6,793 nt of DNA, from positions 1 through 6,793 of the forward strand of contig CALFIA010000026.1 of the NCBI GenBank assembly GCA_937876275.1. The letters run 5' to 3'. The position numbers were made by a program, and so were the translations under genes. The notes beneath the pieces are model-generated. The model did not search any database and had not been told where the DNA came from. It was given only the letters and a program-made list of their open reading frames with translations. The stretch comes from an uncultured Actinomycetes bacterium. GTDB taxonomy: Bacteria; Actinomycetota; Actinomycetes; S36-B12. Shown one piece after another: positions 1 to 5,702 of this stretch (its first letter is position 1; each line of letters opens with the position of its first letter).

Positions 1-2410
1 CAATGACCGAGTCATGCACCTTGCGCCACTGATCGGTCTTGCCGTCTGCTCCGACGGTCATCGATCGAGCGTTCTGGGCGAACTTGGCGCGATCAGCACC
101 CTCGCGCGTAAGGCCACCAACGATGTCAGCGCCTGCCTGAACGACCTTTCCGCCGGTCTGAACAGTCTTACCGATTGCCTGCCCGCCAGTTGCGCTCAAG
201 GCCATGTCGACAACGTTTTGACCGGCACGAGAAACCGCGATGTTGCGCGCGTGCTCATGGTCGCCCGACGCCATGGCGTCGCGAGCTTTGTCAAGATTTG
301 CTTCCATGATCTCGCCACCGCGATGGACCGTGCTCGCACCTTGATTGATGGCTAGCGATCGTGCATCGGAGTCGCTGGTCACAGCACGGTCGGCGCGGTA
401 CTCAGTGCCGACACCACCGACCCGGCCATGCACGACGGTCTCGCCATCATGCTTCTTCGCAAAGGCACGCGATCGCTTGACTAGGCCCTTCATTCCGGTT
501 CGTTCCTTGCCGATGTCGTCGAGCTTCTTTTGATCCTCGGTGCTCAGACCTGTTGACTTCTCCTTCTTCAACTCGAGGATGCGCTCAGCATTAGCCAGAT
601 GAGTGTCATGTTCATCGGGAGTCATGCCGTGCTGCTTGACGAAGCGGTAATGCTCGACGGTGTCCTTGTGCTTGTCGCGAGTCTCTAGATCGCTGGCGTG
701 AGCCCCAGCATCAGGGTTCGATTTGGCCGCGTCGAGCGTGGCCCGCAAATGATCGTGCTGGGCCTGCTGCGCCTCGGTAAGACCGGTGACCTTCTCGCGC
801 TGAAGCTTGCTCACTCGATCCATTGAGCTATGAAGTCGGCTCTGGGATTCCTTAGACAGGTATTGAGTCGACACGAATGAACTGCTGGCATCCTGAGACT
901 GCGCGAGCAAACCGTTGTGATGATCGATCTCATCCTGAATTCGCTGGTGCTCGACTGTGTTTCCGCTCTTCTTCGCGGATTCTTGCTTCGCCTTGAGCCC
1001 AGCAATCTTCGTACTGATGTTCTTGGTCTGCTCATTTCGAAGGTCCGCTACTTCACGCTGTGCCGCCTCAAGGTGCGGCTTCTTCGAGAACTTCTGCTTG
1101 CTGAAGTAGCTAGTGGAACCGCCGCGATATCTATCTGCTTGCTTTTGCTGCATGCCAGTCGCATTGAGCGCGGTGAGAGATGACTCAAGGTCTTTCACGT
1201 GGTCAGCGTGCTTGTCAGCGATGCTCTTGTTCGCGCCTTCGAAAGCATCACGAGCGGGGTGGTACTCGTCCGCTTCGTGCTGCAGCAATCCGTACTTGTA
1301 GCCCTTCGGACTGATCTCGGCAAACTTCCAGCGCTTTCCAGCTGACTTGTCGAGCGCCGTGTTTTCCGAAGTAAGTGACTTTCTCTCTTCCTCATTTTCA
1401 GCGAGATGGTCCTGCCATTCGGGCTCAGGTGCGGCCTTGGTGAAAAACGTGCCAGTGCGCTTTTGAGCGGTGTCCTTGAGCCCCGTCTCCTGAGTCGTTA
1501 ACTCTTCTTTACGTGCGTCCTTGTAGGCACGTGCCTGATCACCAAGGGTGGAGTCAATCTTGGTGCCATCCTCGAGAGCAATCGGTGTGGCTTCACCAAC
1601 AGTATGGTCCACACTCATCGGCTTCATCGTTTCCTGGCCCGCGGCAAGAGCAGCTCTACGCGCCTTGTTGTGCGCCATGACAGTCCGCACGGATGCCGCG
1701 AAGGCCGCGCGCCCACGGCCCTTCTCGAATCCGCCTTCAGCGGTCTTGCTCTCCCGCATCGAAGCCAGAGCAGCGCTTCCTTCGTCGTGCGCTTGCGAGG
1801 CCTCAAGCCTGGTTCGTCGAGCGGTGTCCTGTCGGGTGGCGTCCTTCTTCGCGGAAATGGTGCCCTGCGCATGCATCGCGAGACCAAGTGCCTCAGCGGT
1901 TTGCAGGACCGGGCCGCCCGCTAATTCATCGACGGCCTTGAACGCACCACCATGTTCCTTGATGCCAGTGTGGAGAGCTTCTCCGACGTTACTCATGCCC
2001 TGCGCCAGGCGATCGCCGCTCGTTGATCCTGATTGACGTAACGCTGCTTGGTCCTTGCGGTGAATCATTTCCCGAGTTTCCTCGGCATAGATATCCGTAC
2101 CGTCCTCGCGATTTTCATCCATCGCCTCTTGCATCGTCTTGGCACGCGAGAGCGTGCCGAGCGTTGAAGCGTTCTTCAGATGCTGGTCAGCGCGCTCAGC
2201 GCGCTCAGCGTCAGACATGTCGACCTTCGGCTGAGCTTTGTGCCACTCCTTGTAGGCCTGGATCTGCTCTTCACGAGTCTGAGGACGAGTGGTCGCGCTC
2301 GGTGCGTCTACCGGAGCGCGGTCACCGGCTGAGTTCGCCGACTGCTCAGTTCCCGACTGCTTCTTGAGCCGTTCATCAGCCTCAATAGGCGCCGGCGATT
2401 GCATCGACAT
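1..2410 (-). CDS. Large unrecognised hydrophilic helical protein, candidate CIS cargo/effector (3' end off window)
   Basis: One reading frame stays open on the reverse strand from an ATG at 2410 to the window edge, giving 803 residues with no stop. The start lies 11 bases after the PAAR-like gene's stop, and a weak AGGA about 9 bases upstream overlaps that stop; a second ATG two codons in (2404) is possible. Residues 1-45 are Ser/Pro/Ala/Thr-rich and look disordered. Most of the rest is charged, Lys/Glu/Ala/Gln-rich and probably helical or coiled-coil (clearest about 285-640). Two related motifs of the type KEKxTGLT/S occur at about 538 and 616. Residues 655-803 are richer in Gly, Ala and Val and may be a separate domain. 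I see no cysteine, signal peptide, membrane segment or HExxH motif. Three TTA codons are present (residues 124, 163, 304). I do not recognise the family. Position behind a PAAR-like gene suggests a spike-linked cargo or toxin; a structural role is also possible. Confidence 0.9.
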   Translation of the reverse strand, partial: MSMQSPAPIEADERLKKQSGTEQSANSAGDRAPVDAPSATTRPQTREEQIQAYKEWHKAQPKVDMSDAERAERADQHLKNASTLGTLSRAKTMQEAMDENREDGTDIYAEETREMIHRKDQAALRQSGSTSGDRLAQGMSNVGEALHTGIKEHGGAFKAVDELAGGPVLQTAEALGLAMHAQGTISAKKDATRQDTARRTRLEASQAHDEGSAALASMRESKTAEGGFEKGRGRAAFAASVRTVMAHNKARRAALAAGQETMKPMSVDHTVGEATPIALEDGTKIDSTLGDQARAYKDARKEELTTQETGLKDTAQKRTGTFFTKAAPEPEWQDHLAENEEERKSLTSENTALDKSAGKRWKFAEISPKGYKYGLLQHEADEYHPARDAFEGANKSIADKHADHVKDLESSLTALNATGMQQKQADRYRGGSTSYFSKQKFSKKPHLEAAQREVADLRNEQTKNISTKIAGLKAKQESAKKSGNTVEHQRIQDEIDHHNGLLAQSQDASSSFVSTQYLSKESQSRLHSSMDRVSKLQREKVTGLTEAQQAQHDHLRATLDAAKSNPDAGAHASDLETRDKHKDTVEHYRFVKQHGMTPDEHDTHLANAERILELKKEKSTGLSTEDQKKLDDIGKERTGMKGLVKRSRAFAKKHDGETVVHGRVGGVGTEYRADRAVTSDSDARSLAINQGASTVHRGGEIMEANLDKARDAMASGDHEHARNIAVSRAGQNVVDMALSATGGQAIGKTVQTGGKVVQAGADIVGGLTREGADRAKFAQNARSMTVGADGKTDQWRKVHDSVI
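2192..2209. repeat. Tandem duplication of a 9-mer inside the large reverse gene
   Basis: GCGCTCAGC is repeated exactly twice, end to end, with partial copies on both sides. On the coding strand this gives the consecutive tripeptides Ala-Glu-Arg at about residues 67-73 of the large reverse-strand protein. The unit is a multiple of three, so it changes length without breaking the frame. It is probably a small slippage repeat in helical coding sequence. Confidence 0.6.
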
Positions 2411-2421
2411 AGGCGGAGGTC

Positions 2422-2811
2422 CTAGAGAACTTCGACATTCATCGCCGGCGAGGGTCCGCTCAGGACGATGGTTCCGGCCCACAGGCACTCGCAGACCGAG
2501 CCTTCGGTCAGTACCGGCATTCCGTCGATCAGCACGTTGTTCGGGGGCAACCAGGGGTCGACTACGAGCGGGATGCATGGGGCAGGCATGGGAACCCCAA
2601 ATGCCGCAAGGGTTTCTGCGATGACCATCGGGTTCACCGGGCTGTGGCAGAGGATGAAACCGGTGATGTTCAGGAAGGGAATCATGTCGAAGATCGTGGC
2701 GACGGGAAGGTCGTTCGCGAACACGCCAAGTGGCTCGACGAGAAGGAAGTCGGGCGCGTCGCCCATGTCGCATTCCATCATCGTTCCGAGAACTGCAACG
2801 GGACCAGGCAT
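2422..2811 (-). CDS. PAAR-like spike-tip protein (DUF4280 type)
   Basis: A 129-residue protein beginning MPGPVAVLGT. PAAR and PAAR-like proteins fold into a small metal-stabilised cone that caps the spike of contractile systems and can carry effectors. Five cysteines lie at residues 14, 55, 79, 107 and 109 in settings that fit the DUF4280 pattern: MECDMG near the start, LCHSPVNP in the middle, PCIPLVVDPW, then VCECLWAGTIVLSG near the end. They may bind zinc, which is inference. I chose ATG 2811 because the family starts with this MPxPVAV-like segment; an in-frame GTG at 2865 would add 18 residues that look unlike the family. There is no Shine-Dalgarno before 2811, but a -10-like box lies 9 bases upstream. 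The gene is divergent from the sheath operon and precedes the large reverse-strand gene by 11 bases, so the two are probably co-transcribed. Confidence 0.88.
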   Translation of the reverse strand: MPGPVAVLGTMMECDMGDAPDFLLVEPLGVFANDLPVATIFDMIPFLNITGFILCHSPVNPMVIAETLAAFGVPMPAPCIPLVVDPWLPPNNVLIDGMPVLTEGSVCECLWAGTIVLSGPSPAMNVEVL

Positions 2812-2820
2812 GATCGAAGG

Positions 2821-2848
2821 ATAGTTACTTCGGTTTCGCGCGCAACAA
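2821..2848 (-). promoter_or_regulatory. Possible promoter of the PAAR-effector operon, perhaps leaderless
   Basis: Read on the reverse strand, TTGTTG (2848-2843) and AACTAT (2826-2821) are separated by 16 bases, a usable sigma-70-type arrangement. The -10-like box ends 9 bases before the ATG at 2811. Transcription would therefore start within a few bases of the start codon, which fits the lack of a Shine-Dalgarno. Leaderless mRNAs are common in actinobacteria. Both boxes are imperfect, so this is a suggestion only. Confidence 0.35.
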
Positions 2849-2868
2849 GTCTGGGTTGAGTTCACCGG

Positions 2869-2884
2869 TTAGGGGTTCCCCTAA
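2869..2884. promoter_or_regulatory. 16-bp inverted repeat, candidate operator in the divergent control region
   Basis: TTAGGGG and CCCCTAA form perfect 7-bp arms around a central TT. The two-base centre is too small for a good RNA hairpin loop, so a protein-binding site is more likely than a terminator. It lies about 20 bases upstream of the possible PAAR promoter and 220 bases upstream of the sheath start. The half-site TTAGGGG occurs again at 2952-2958. No regulator can be named. Confidence 0.4.
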
Positions 2885-2951
2885 GGCTCAGCATCGTGGC
2901 ACGAAATCTTTGTCGACATCGCTGCGAAGATTTCGAATTACACGAATGGGA

Positions 2952-2958
2952 TTAGGGG
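2952..2958 (+). promoter_or_regulatory. Second copy of the TTAGGGG half-site
   Basis: The seven bases match the left arm of the inverted repeat at 2869-2884 exactly and have the same orientation. The spacing between the two copies is 83 bases, about eight helical turns, which would suit cooperative binding by one regulator. A 7-mer can recur by chance, so support is weak. Confidence 0.2.
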
Positions 2959-3103
2959 ACTGCGGTTTCGCATCGTTCCCCCTCGTGCCATCCTTCACTC
3001 CTGCATCCTCGTTGAACGGACATTTGTTCACTTTTCGGAGATGTGGATGTAACCCACAAGCGCTTGACTGACGACATCGTCACCCACTTCGAAAGGGAAC
3101 AGC

Positions 3104-4648
3104 ATGCCCACGTATCTCTCCCCCGGCGTATACGTCGAGGAAGTTCCCGCGGCAACTCGTCCGATCGCCGGCGTTGGAACGGCGATTGCCGGTTTCGTCG
3201 GTTTCGCACCTGAGGGCCCGGTTAACGCCCCGACACTCGTCACCAGCTGGACTCAGTACGCCAGCACCTTCGGTGAGTTCACCGAAGAGTTCGCACTCGC
3301 GAAGGCCGTCTACGGCTTCTTCAACAACGGTGGCGGTCGCGCCTACATCGTGCGCCTTCCGTACGCAGGCAATGGCAATGAGCCGTCGCCCGCGCTGCCG
3401 GTTGCTCAGCTCACCACCGCAGGTGACAAGGGCGTTGCCGCTTACACGGTTCGCGCACTCGACGCCAACTCAGGCGCAATCTCAGTCGTCGTCACCCCGA
3501 CCACCGTGGCCAACGCCCCGGCCGGCGCCGTCGATGTCGAGATCCAGGTTGATGGCAACCACGCTGAGACCTACTCGAACCTCACCACCGCACCGGGCAA
3601 GAACAACGTCGCAACCGCGATCAACACCGCCTCGAAGCTCGTCTTCGTCGATGCGCTTGACGCCGATGCAGCCGCTCTCGCCAACGGCATCAGCGATGGC
3701 ACCGTTGCTCTCGCAACCGACGCCAGCCTGCCGGTTGTTTCGGTTGATACCGCAGCAGTCATCGGTGACTCGGCCACTCGCACCGGCTTCGGTGCATTCG
3801 AGATGTTCGAGGACATCACGATGATCGCGGCTCCTGATCTCATGATCGCTCACCGCCAGGGTCTCATCAGCGATGACGACGCCAAGGCAGTGCAGACCGC
3901 GATGATCAGCCACGCCGAGCTCATGGGCAACCGCATGGCGATCCTCGACACCCCCTCGGGCCTGAACGCTCAGGAAGCCGCTGACTGGCGCGAGAACAAG
4001 GCCGGTTACGACTCCAAGTTCGCTGTCACCTACTGGCCCTGGATCACGGTCTTCGATGCGGCTGTCGGCCACAACATCGACTTCCCGCCGTCCGGCCACA
4101 TGGCAGGCATCTGGAGCCGCAATGACGACACTCGTGGCGTCTTCAAGGCACCGGCAAACGAGGTCATCCAGGGCGCAGTTGGCGTTGAGCTCAACGTCAC
4201 CCGCGGCGAAATGGATCTCCTCAACCCGATGGGCGTCAACGCCATCAAGGCATTCCCGGGTCGCGGCATCCGCGTCTGGGGCGGTCGCACTCTCTCGAGC
4301 GATGCCGAGTGGCGCTACATCAACGTCCGCCGCTACTTCAACTACCTCGAGGAGTCGATCCTTCAGGGAACGCAGTGGTGCGTCTTCGAGCCCAACGATG
4401 AGCGCCTGTGGGGCCGCATTCGCCGCACCATCTCGGCATTCCTCGTCAACGAGTGGCGCAGCGGCGCACTGTTCGGCGCAAAGGCCGACCAGGCGTTCTT
4501 CGTCAAGTGCGATGGTGACAACAACACCGCCGAGAGCATCGACGCGGGCATGGTCATCGTCGAGATTGGTGTCGCACCGGTGAAGCCCGCCGAGTTCGTC
4601 ATCTTCCGCCTTGCGCAGTTCTCCGGCGGAACCTCAATCAGCGAGTAA
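3104..4648 (+). CDS. Contractile tail sheath protein
   Basis: A 514-residue sheath subunit, which polymerises around the inner tube and contracts to drive it into a target. The N-terminus (residues 1-40) has the standard sheath opening, YLSPGVYVEEVP followed by RPIAGVGTAIAGFVGFA. The C-terminal part carries the conserved sheath core: GRGIRVWGGRTLSSD (387-400), YINVRRYFNYLEESI (405-419), WCVFEPNDERLW (425-436) and the closing strand PAEFVIFRLAQFSGG (495-509). Residues about 100-225 form a variable Ala/Thr/Val-rich insertion, probably the surface-exposed domain. ATG 3104 is preceded by AAAGGGAA about 4 bases upstream. Length suits a single-sheath CIS like that of Streptomyces, unlike Afp, which uses several sheath paralogues. 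Codons are strongly biased to C-ending forms, as expected for an abundant structural protein. It heads the forward operon, 39 bases before the tube gene. Confidence 0.97.
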   Translation: MPTYLSPGVYVEEVPAATRPIAGVGTAIAGFVGFAPEGPVNAPTLVTSWTQYASTFGEFTEEFALAKAVYGFFNNGGGRAYIVRLPYAGNGNEPSPALPVAQLTTAGDKGVAAYTVRALDANSGAISVVVTPTTVANAPAGAVDVEIQVDGNHAETYSNLTTAPGKNNVATAINTASKLVFVDALDADAAALANGISDGTVALATDASLPVVSVDTAAVIGDSATRTGFGAFEMFEDITMIAAPDLMIAHRQGLISDDDAKAVQTAMISHAELMGNRMAILDTPSGLNAQEAADWRENKAGYDSKFAVTYWPWITVFDAAVGHNIDFPPSGHMAGIWSRNDDTRGVFKAPANEVIQGAVGVELNVTRGEMDLLNPMGVNAIKAFPGRGIRVWGGRTLSSDAEWRYINVRRYFNYLEESILQGTQWCVFEPNDERLWGRIRRTISAFLVNEWRSGALFGAKADQAFFVKCDGDNNTAESIDAGMVIVEIGVAPVKPAEFVIFRLAQFSGGTSISE

Positions 4649-4672
4649 TTCGATCCCCATACGCTTTTCGAT

Positions 4673-4678
4673 AAGGAG
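4673..4678 (+). promoter_or_regulatory. Strong Shine-Dalgarno of the tube gene
   Basis: AAGGAG lies 9 bases before the ATG at 4688, in a short A-rich leader. It is the clearest ribosome binding site in the window and fits the high copy number of tube subunits. I see no terminator-like hairpin between the sheath stop and this site, so sheath and tube probably share one transcript. Confidence 0.8.
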
Positions 4679-4687
4679 TAAAGAAGC

Positions 4688-5134
4688 ATGTCTCTCACTG
4701 GCGGCGACGCCCTAACCGCGTATTCGTTCGAATTCTCGATCGATGGCACCACGATCCCCAACGTGGTCGAGGTCAACAACATCACCAAGAACACGGCGAT
4801 GATCGAGACCCGCTCCATGAACCCGACCGGCCAGTACGTGCTCCAGCAGATGCTGGGTCCAAACACCTCGGGCACCATGACCATCACCGTGCTGAACACG
4901 GGTGACCAGGACGTCACCACGTGGCTCATGCAGGGCATCAGCGGTGATTACGCAGGCGCTCGTAAGACGGGCACCCTGGTCTACAAGAACACCATGGGCG
5001 CTGCCGTGCTCACCACGACGTTCACCAACGTCATGGTCACCGGCATCACCTATGGCGATCTCAAGGCCGGCAGCGCCGAGTACATCAGCATGGTCATCAA
5101 CATGACCTTCACTGACATGTCGGTCTCTGCGTAA
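4688..5134 (+). CDS. Contractile system tail tube protein (T4 gp19-like)
   Basis: A 148-residue inner-tube subunit; hexamers of such proteins stack to form the rigid rod inside the sheath and the channel that carries cargo. The order of features is typical of the gp19-like family: an N-terminal segment ending in the strand AYSFEFSIDG (11-20), the strand IPNVVEVNNI (23-32), a polar TRSMNPTGQY segment (41-50), SGTMTITVLN (61-70), then the helix TTWLMQGISG (77-86). The C-terminal strands are VMVTGITYGDL (115-125) and EYISMVINMTF (131-141). Length is normal for the family. It follows the sheath gene by 39 bases and precedes the gp26-like gene by 11 bases. Only one tube gene is seen, whereas some eCIS encode a second initiator tube protein; such a copy could lie outside the window. 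Confidence 0.95.
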   Translation: MSLTGGDALTAYSFEFSIDGTTIPNVVEVNNITKNTAMIETRSMNPTGQYVLQQMLGPNTSGTMTITVLNTGDQDVTTWLMQGISGDYAGARKTGTLVYKNTMGAAVLTTTFTNVMVTGITYGDLKAGSAEYISMVINMTFTDMSVSA

Positions 5135-5145
5135 GTATCTGAATC

Positions 5146-5529
5146 ATGACTGCACCGGTGGATTTCCAGACAACGTTTGAGTTCGTGCTTCCGCGCGGCT
5201 ATGTCGATCAGCAGGGCAACGTGCACCGCGAGGGCACGATGCGGCTGGCGACAGCGCGCGACGAGCTCCTTCCGTTGATGGATCCGAAGGTGCGAGAGAA
5301 CGAAGCATTTCTGTCTCTCGTCCTGCTCGCACGAGTAGTGACGCGACTTGGCTCACTGCCCTCCGTTGACGATCAAGTCATCGGAGGGCTGTGGGCGACA
5401 GATCTCGCATTCCTGCAAGACATGTATCGAAGAATCAATACCGAGGGCCACACGCTCGCCGAGGTGACCTGCCCATCGTGCAGCTCCTCCTTCACGGTCG
5501 ACGTGGCAGGTGGTGGCCCGGGGGAATAG
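5146..5529 (+). CDS. T4 gp26-like baseplate hub / tail assembly chaperone protein
   Basis: A 127-residue protein of the kind found just after the tube gene in many eCIS operons. It is usually annotated as a T4-family baseplate hub assembly chaperone or phage tail assembly protein; its exact role in CIS is not settled. Recognisable segments are FEFVLPRGYVD (11-21), GNVHREGTMRLATARDE (24-40), DPKVRENEAFLSLVLLARVV (46-65) and ATDLAFLQDMYRRIN (84-98). A CPSC pair at 109-112 is followed by SSSFTVDV, resembling half of a zinc ribbon. ATG 5146 has no clear Shine-Dalgarno and sits 11 bases after the tube stop, so translation is probably coupled. The last codons read CCG GGG GAA TAG, which includes a possible -1 slippery heptamer leading into the DUF6760 frame. 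Family assignment is from pattern memory. Confidence 0.8.
   Translation: MTAPVDFQTTFEFVLPRGYVDQQGNVHREGTMRLATARDELLPLMDPKVRENEAFLSLVLLARVVTRLGSLPSVDDQVIGGLWATDLAFLQDMYRRINTEGHTLAEVTCPSCSSSFTVDVAGGGPGE
5461..5467 (+). promoter_or_regulatory. Shine-Dalgarno-like site for a GTG start of the DUF6760 gene
   Basis: GAGGTGA is a seven-base match to the ideal ribosome binding sequence and lies 10 bases before an in-frame GTG at 5478. It is inside the gp26-like coding region, where it encodes part of the segment before CPSC, so the match could be accidental. It is the best support for independent initiation of the small downstream gene. Confidence 0.4.
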
Positions 5530-5702
5530 CAACGGTCGGGACCGACCGCCTCTGGGAGGAAATCGGGTTCCTGGCCTACTACTTGCACTGGCCGCTTGAC
5601 GAGATTCTTGGCCTCACCCACGACATTCGGCGGCGGCTGCTGACGCAAGTGTCAGCACTGAATCGAGAAGAGTCGGGAGGGAGCGGTCGTGGCTCCAGAT
5701 AG
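5478..5702 (+). CDS. DUF6760 family small CIS protein (start uncertain)
   Basis: The core, DRLWEEIGFLAYYLHWPLDE followed by ILGLTHDIRRRLLTQVSALN, matches the short DUF6760 family found beside eCIS tube and baseplate genes: an aromatic HW motif, an acidic-hydrophobic stretch, then an Arg cluster. Its molecular function is unknown to me; gene position suggests a part in tube or baseplate assembly. The domain starts near 5544, yet the nearest possible starts in frame are GTG 5478 (with GAGGTGA 10 bases upstream; 74 residues) and ATG 5391, both well inside the gp26-like gene. The GTG start would give an odd Arg/Trp-rich leader (HGRRGRWWPGG). The other option is a -1 frameshift at 5517-5523, giving a 185-residue fusion with the upstream protein. 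The last 14 bases overlap the next gene. Confidence 0.75.
   Translation: MQLLLHGRRGRWWPGGIATVGTDRLWEEIGFLAYYLHWPLDEILGLTHDIRRRLLTQVSALNREESGGSGRGSR
5517..5523 (+). other. Possible -1 ribosomal slippery heptamer, C CCG GGG
   Basis: In the frame of the gp26-like gene the seven bases read C CCG GGG, which fits the X XXY YYZ rule for -1 slippage, with GAA and then the TAG stop following. Slipping back one base enters the open DUF6760 frame at GGA (5523) and gives a Gly-rich joint, GGGPG-GIATVG. Phage tail assembly chaperone genes often use such frameshifts. No downstream stimulatory structure was worked out, and GC-rich DNA gives such heptamers by chance. Confidence 0.35.
5675..5683 (+). promoter_or_regulatory. 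Shine-Dalgarno that sets the GTG start at 5689
   Basis: GGGAGGGAG contains GGAGG ending 8 bases before the GTG at 5689. It selects this GTG as the start of the last gene and implies that the start overlaps the end of the DUF6760 gene by 14 bases. Confidence 0.75.

Noticed and set aside
1548..2036. Forward 162-residue frame opposite the large reverse gene
   Set aside because: It is Ala/Ser/Arg/Cys-rich shadow translation; the reverse frame is open across the whole 2.4 kb and follows a PAAR-like gene with normal spacing.
2869..2884. Reading the inverted repeat as a transcription terminator
   Set aside because: The centre is only two bases, no T-run follows on either strand, and it lies between divergent starts, where a terminator is not expected.
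2897..2990. 8-bp inverted pair TGGCACGA / TCGTGCCA (2897-2904 and 2983-2990)
   Set aside because: The arms are short and 78 bases apart without extended pairing, so chance is a sufficient explanation.
3014..3029. LexA/SOS-box-like sequence (GAAC and GGAC half-sites with GTTC) upstream of the sheath gene
   Set aside because: The correctly spaced version, GGAC-N4-GTTC, has a mismatch in a key half-site and lacks the flanking bases of the actinobacterial box; the perfect GAAC half is 8 bases away instead of 4. Not enough for an SOS call.
3012..3069. TTGAAC (3012-3017) and TTGACT (3064-3069) as -35 boxes for the sheath operon
   Set aside because: Neither has a convincing -10 hexamer at 16-18 bases, so no sheath promoter is called.
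2856..3071. Forward 71-residue frame in the divergent intergenic region
   Set aside because: No ribosome binding site, no recognisable protein, and it spans the inverted repeat and half-site; better read as control DNA.
3174..3824. Forward 216-residue Ser/Arg/Pro-rich frame overlapping the sheath gene
   Set aside because: Its composition is what out-of-frame reading of GC-rich coding DNA gives, and the sheath frame here is certain.
3482..4099. Reverse-strand 205-residue open frame inside the sheath gene
   Set aside because: It lies wholly opposite the well-supported sheath sequence, has low-complexity Gly/Val/Asp composition and no ribosome binding context; it is a shadow of GC-rich codons.
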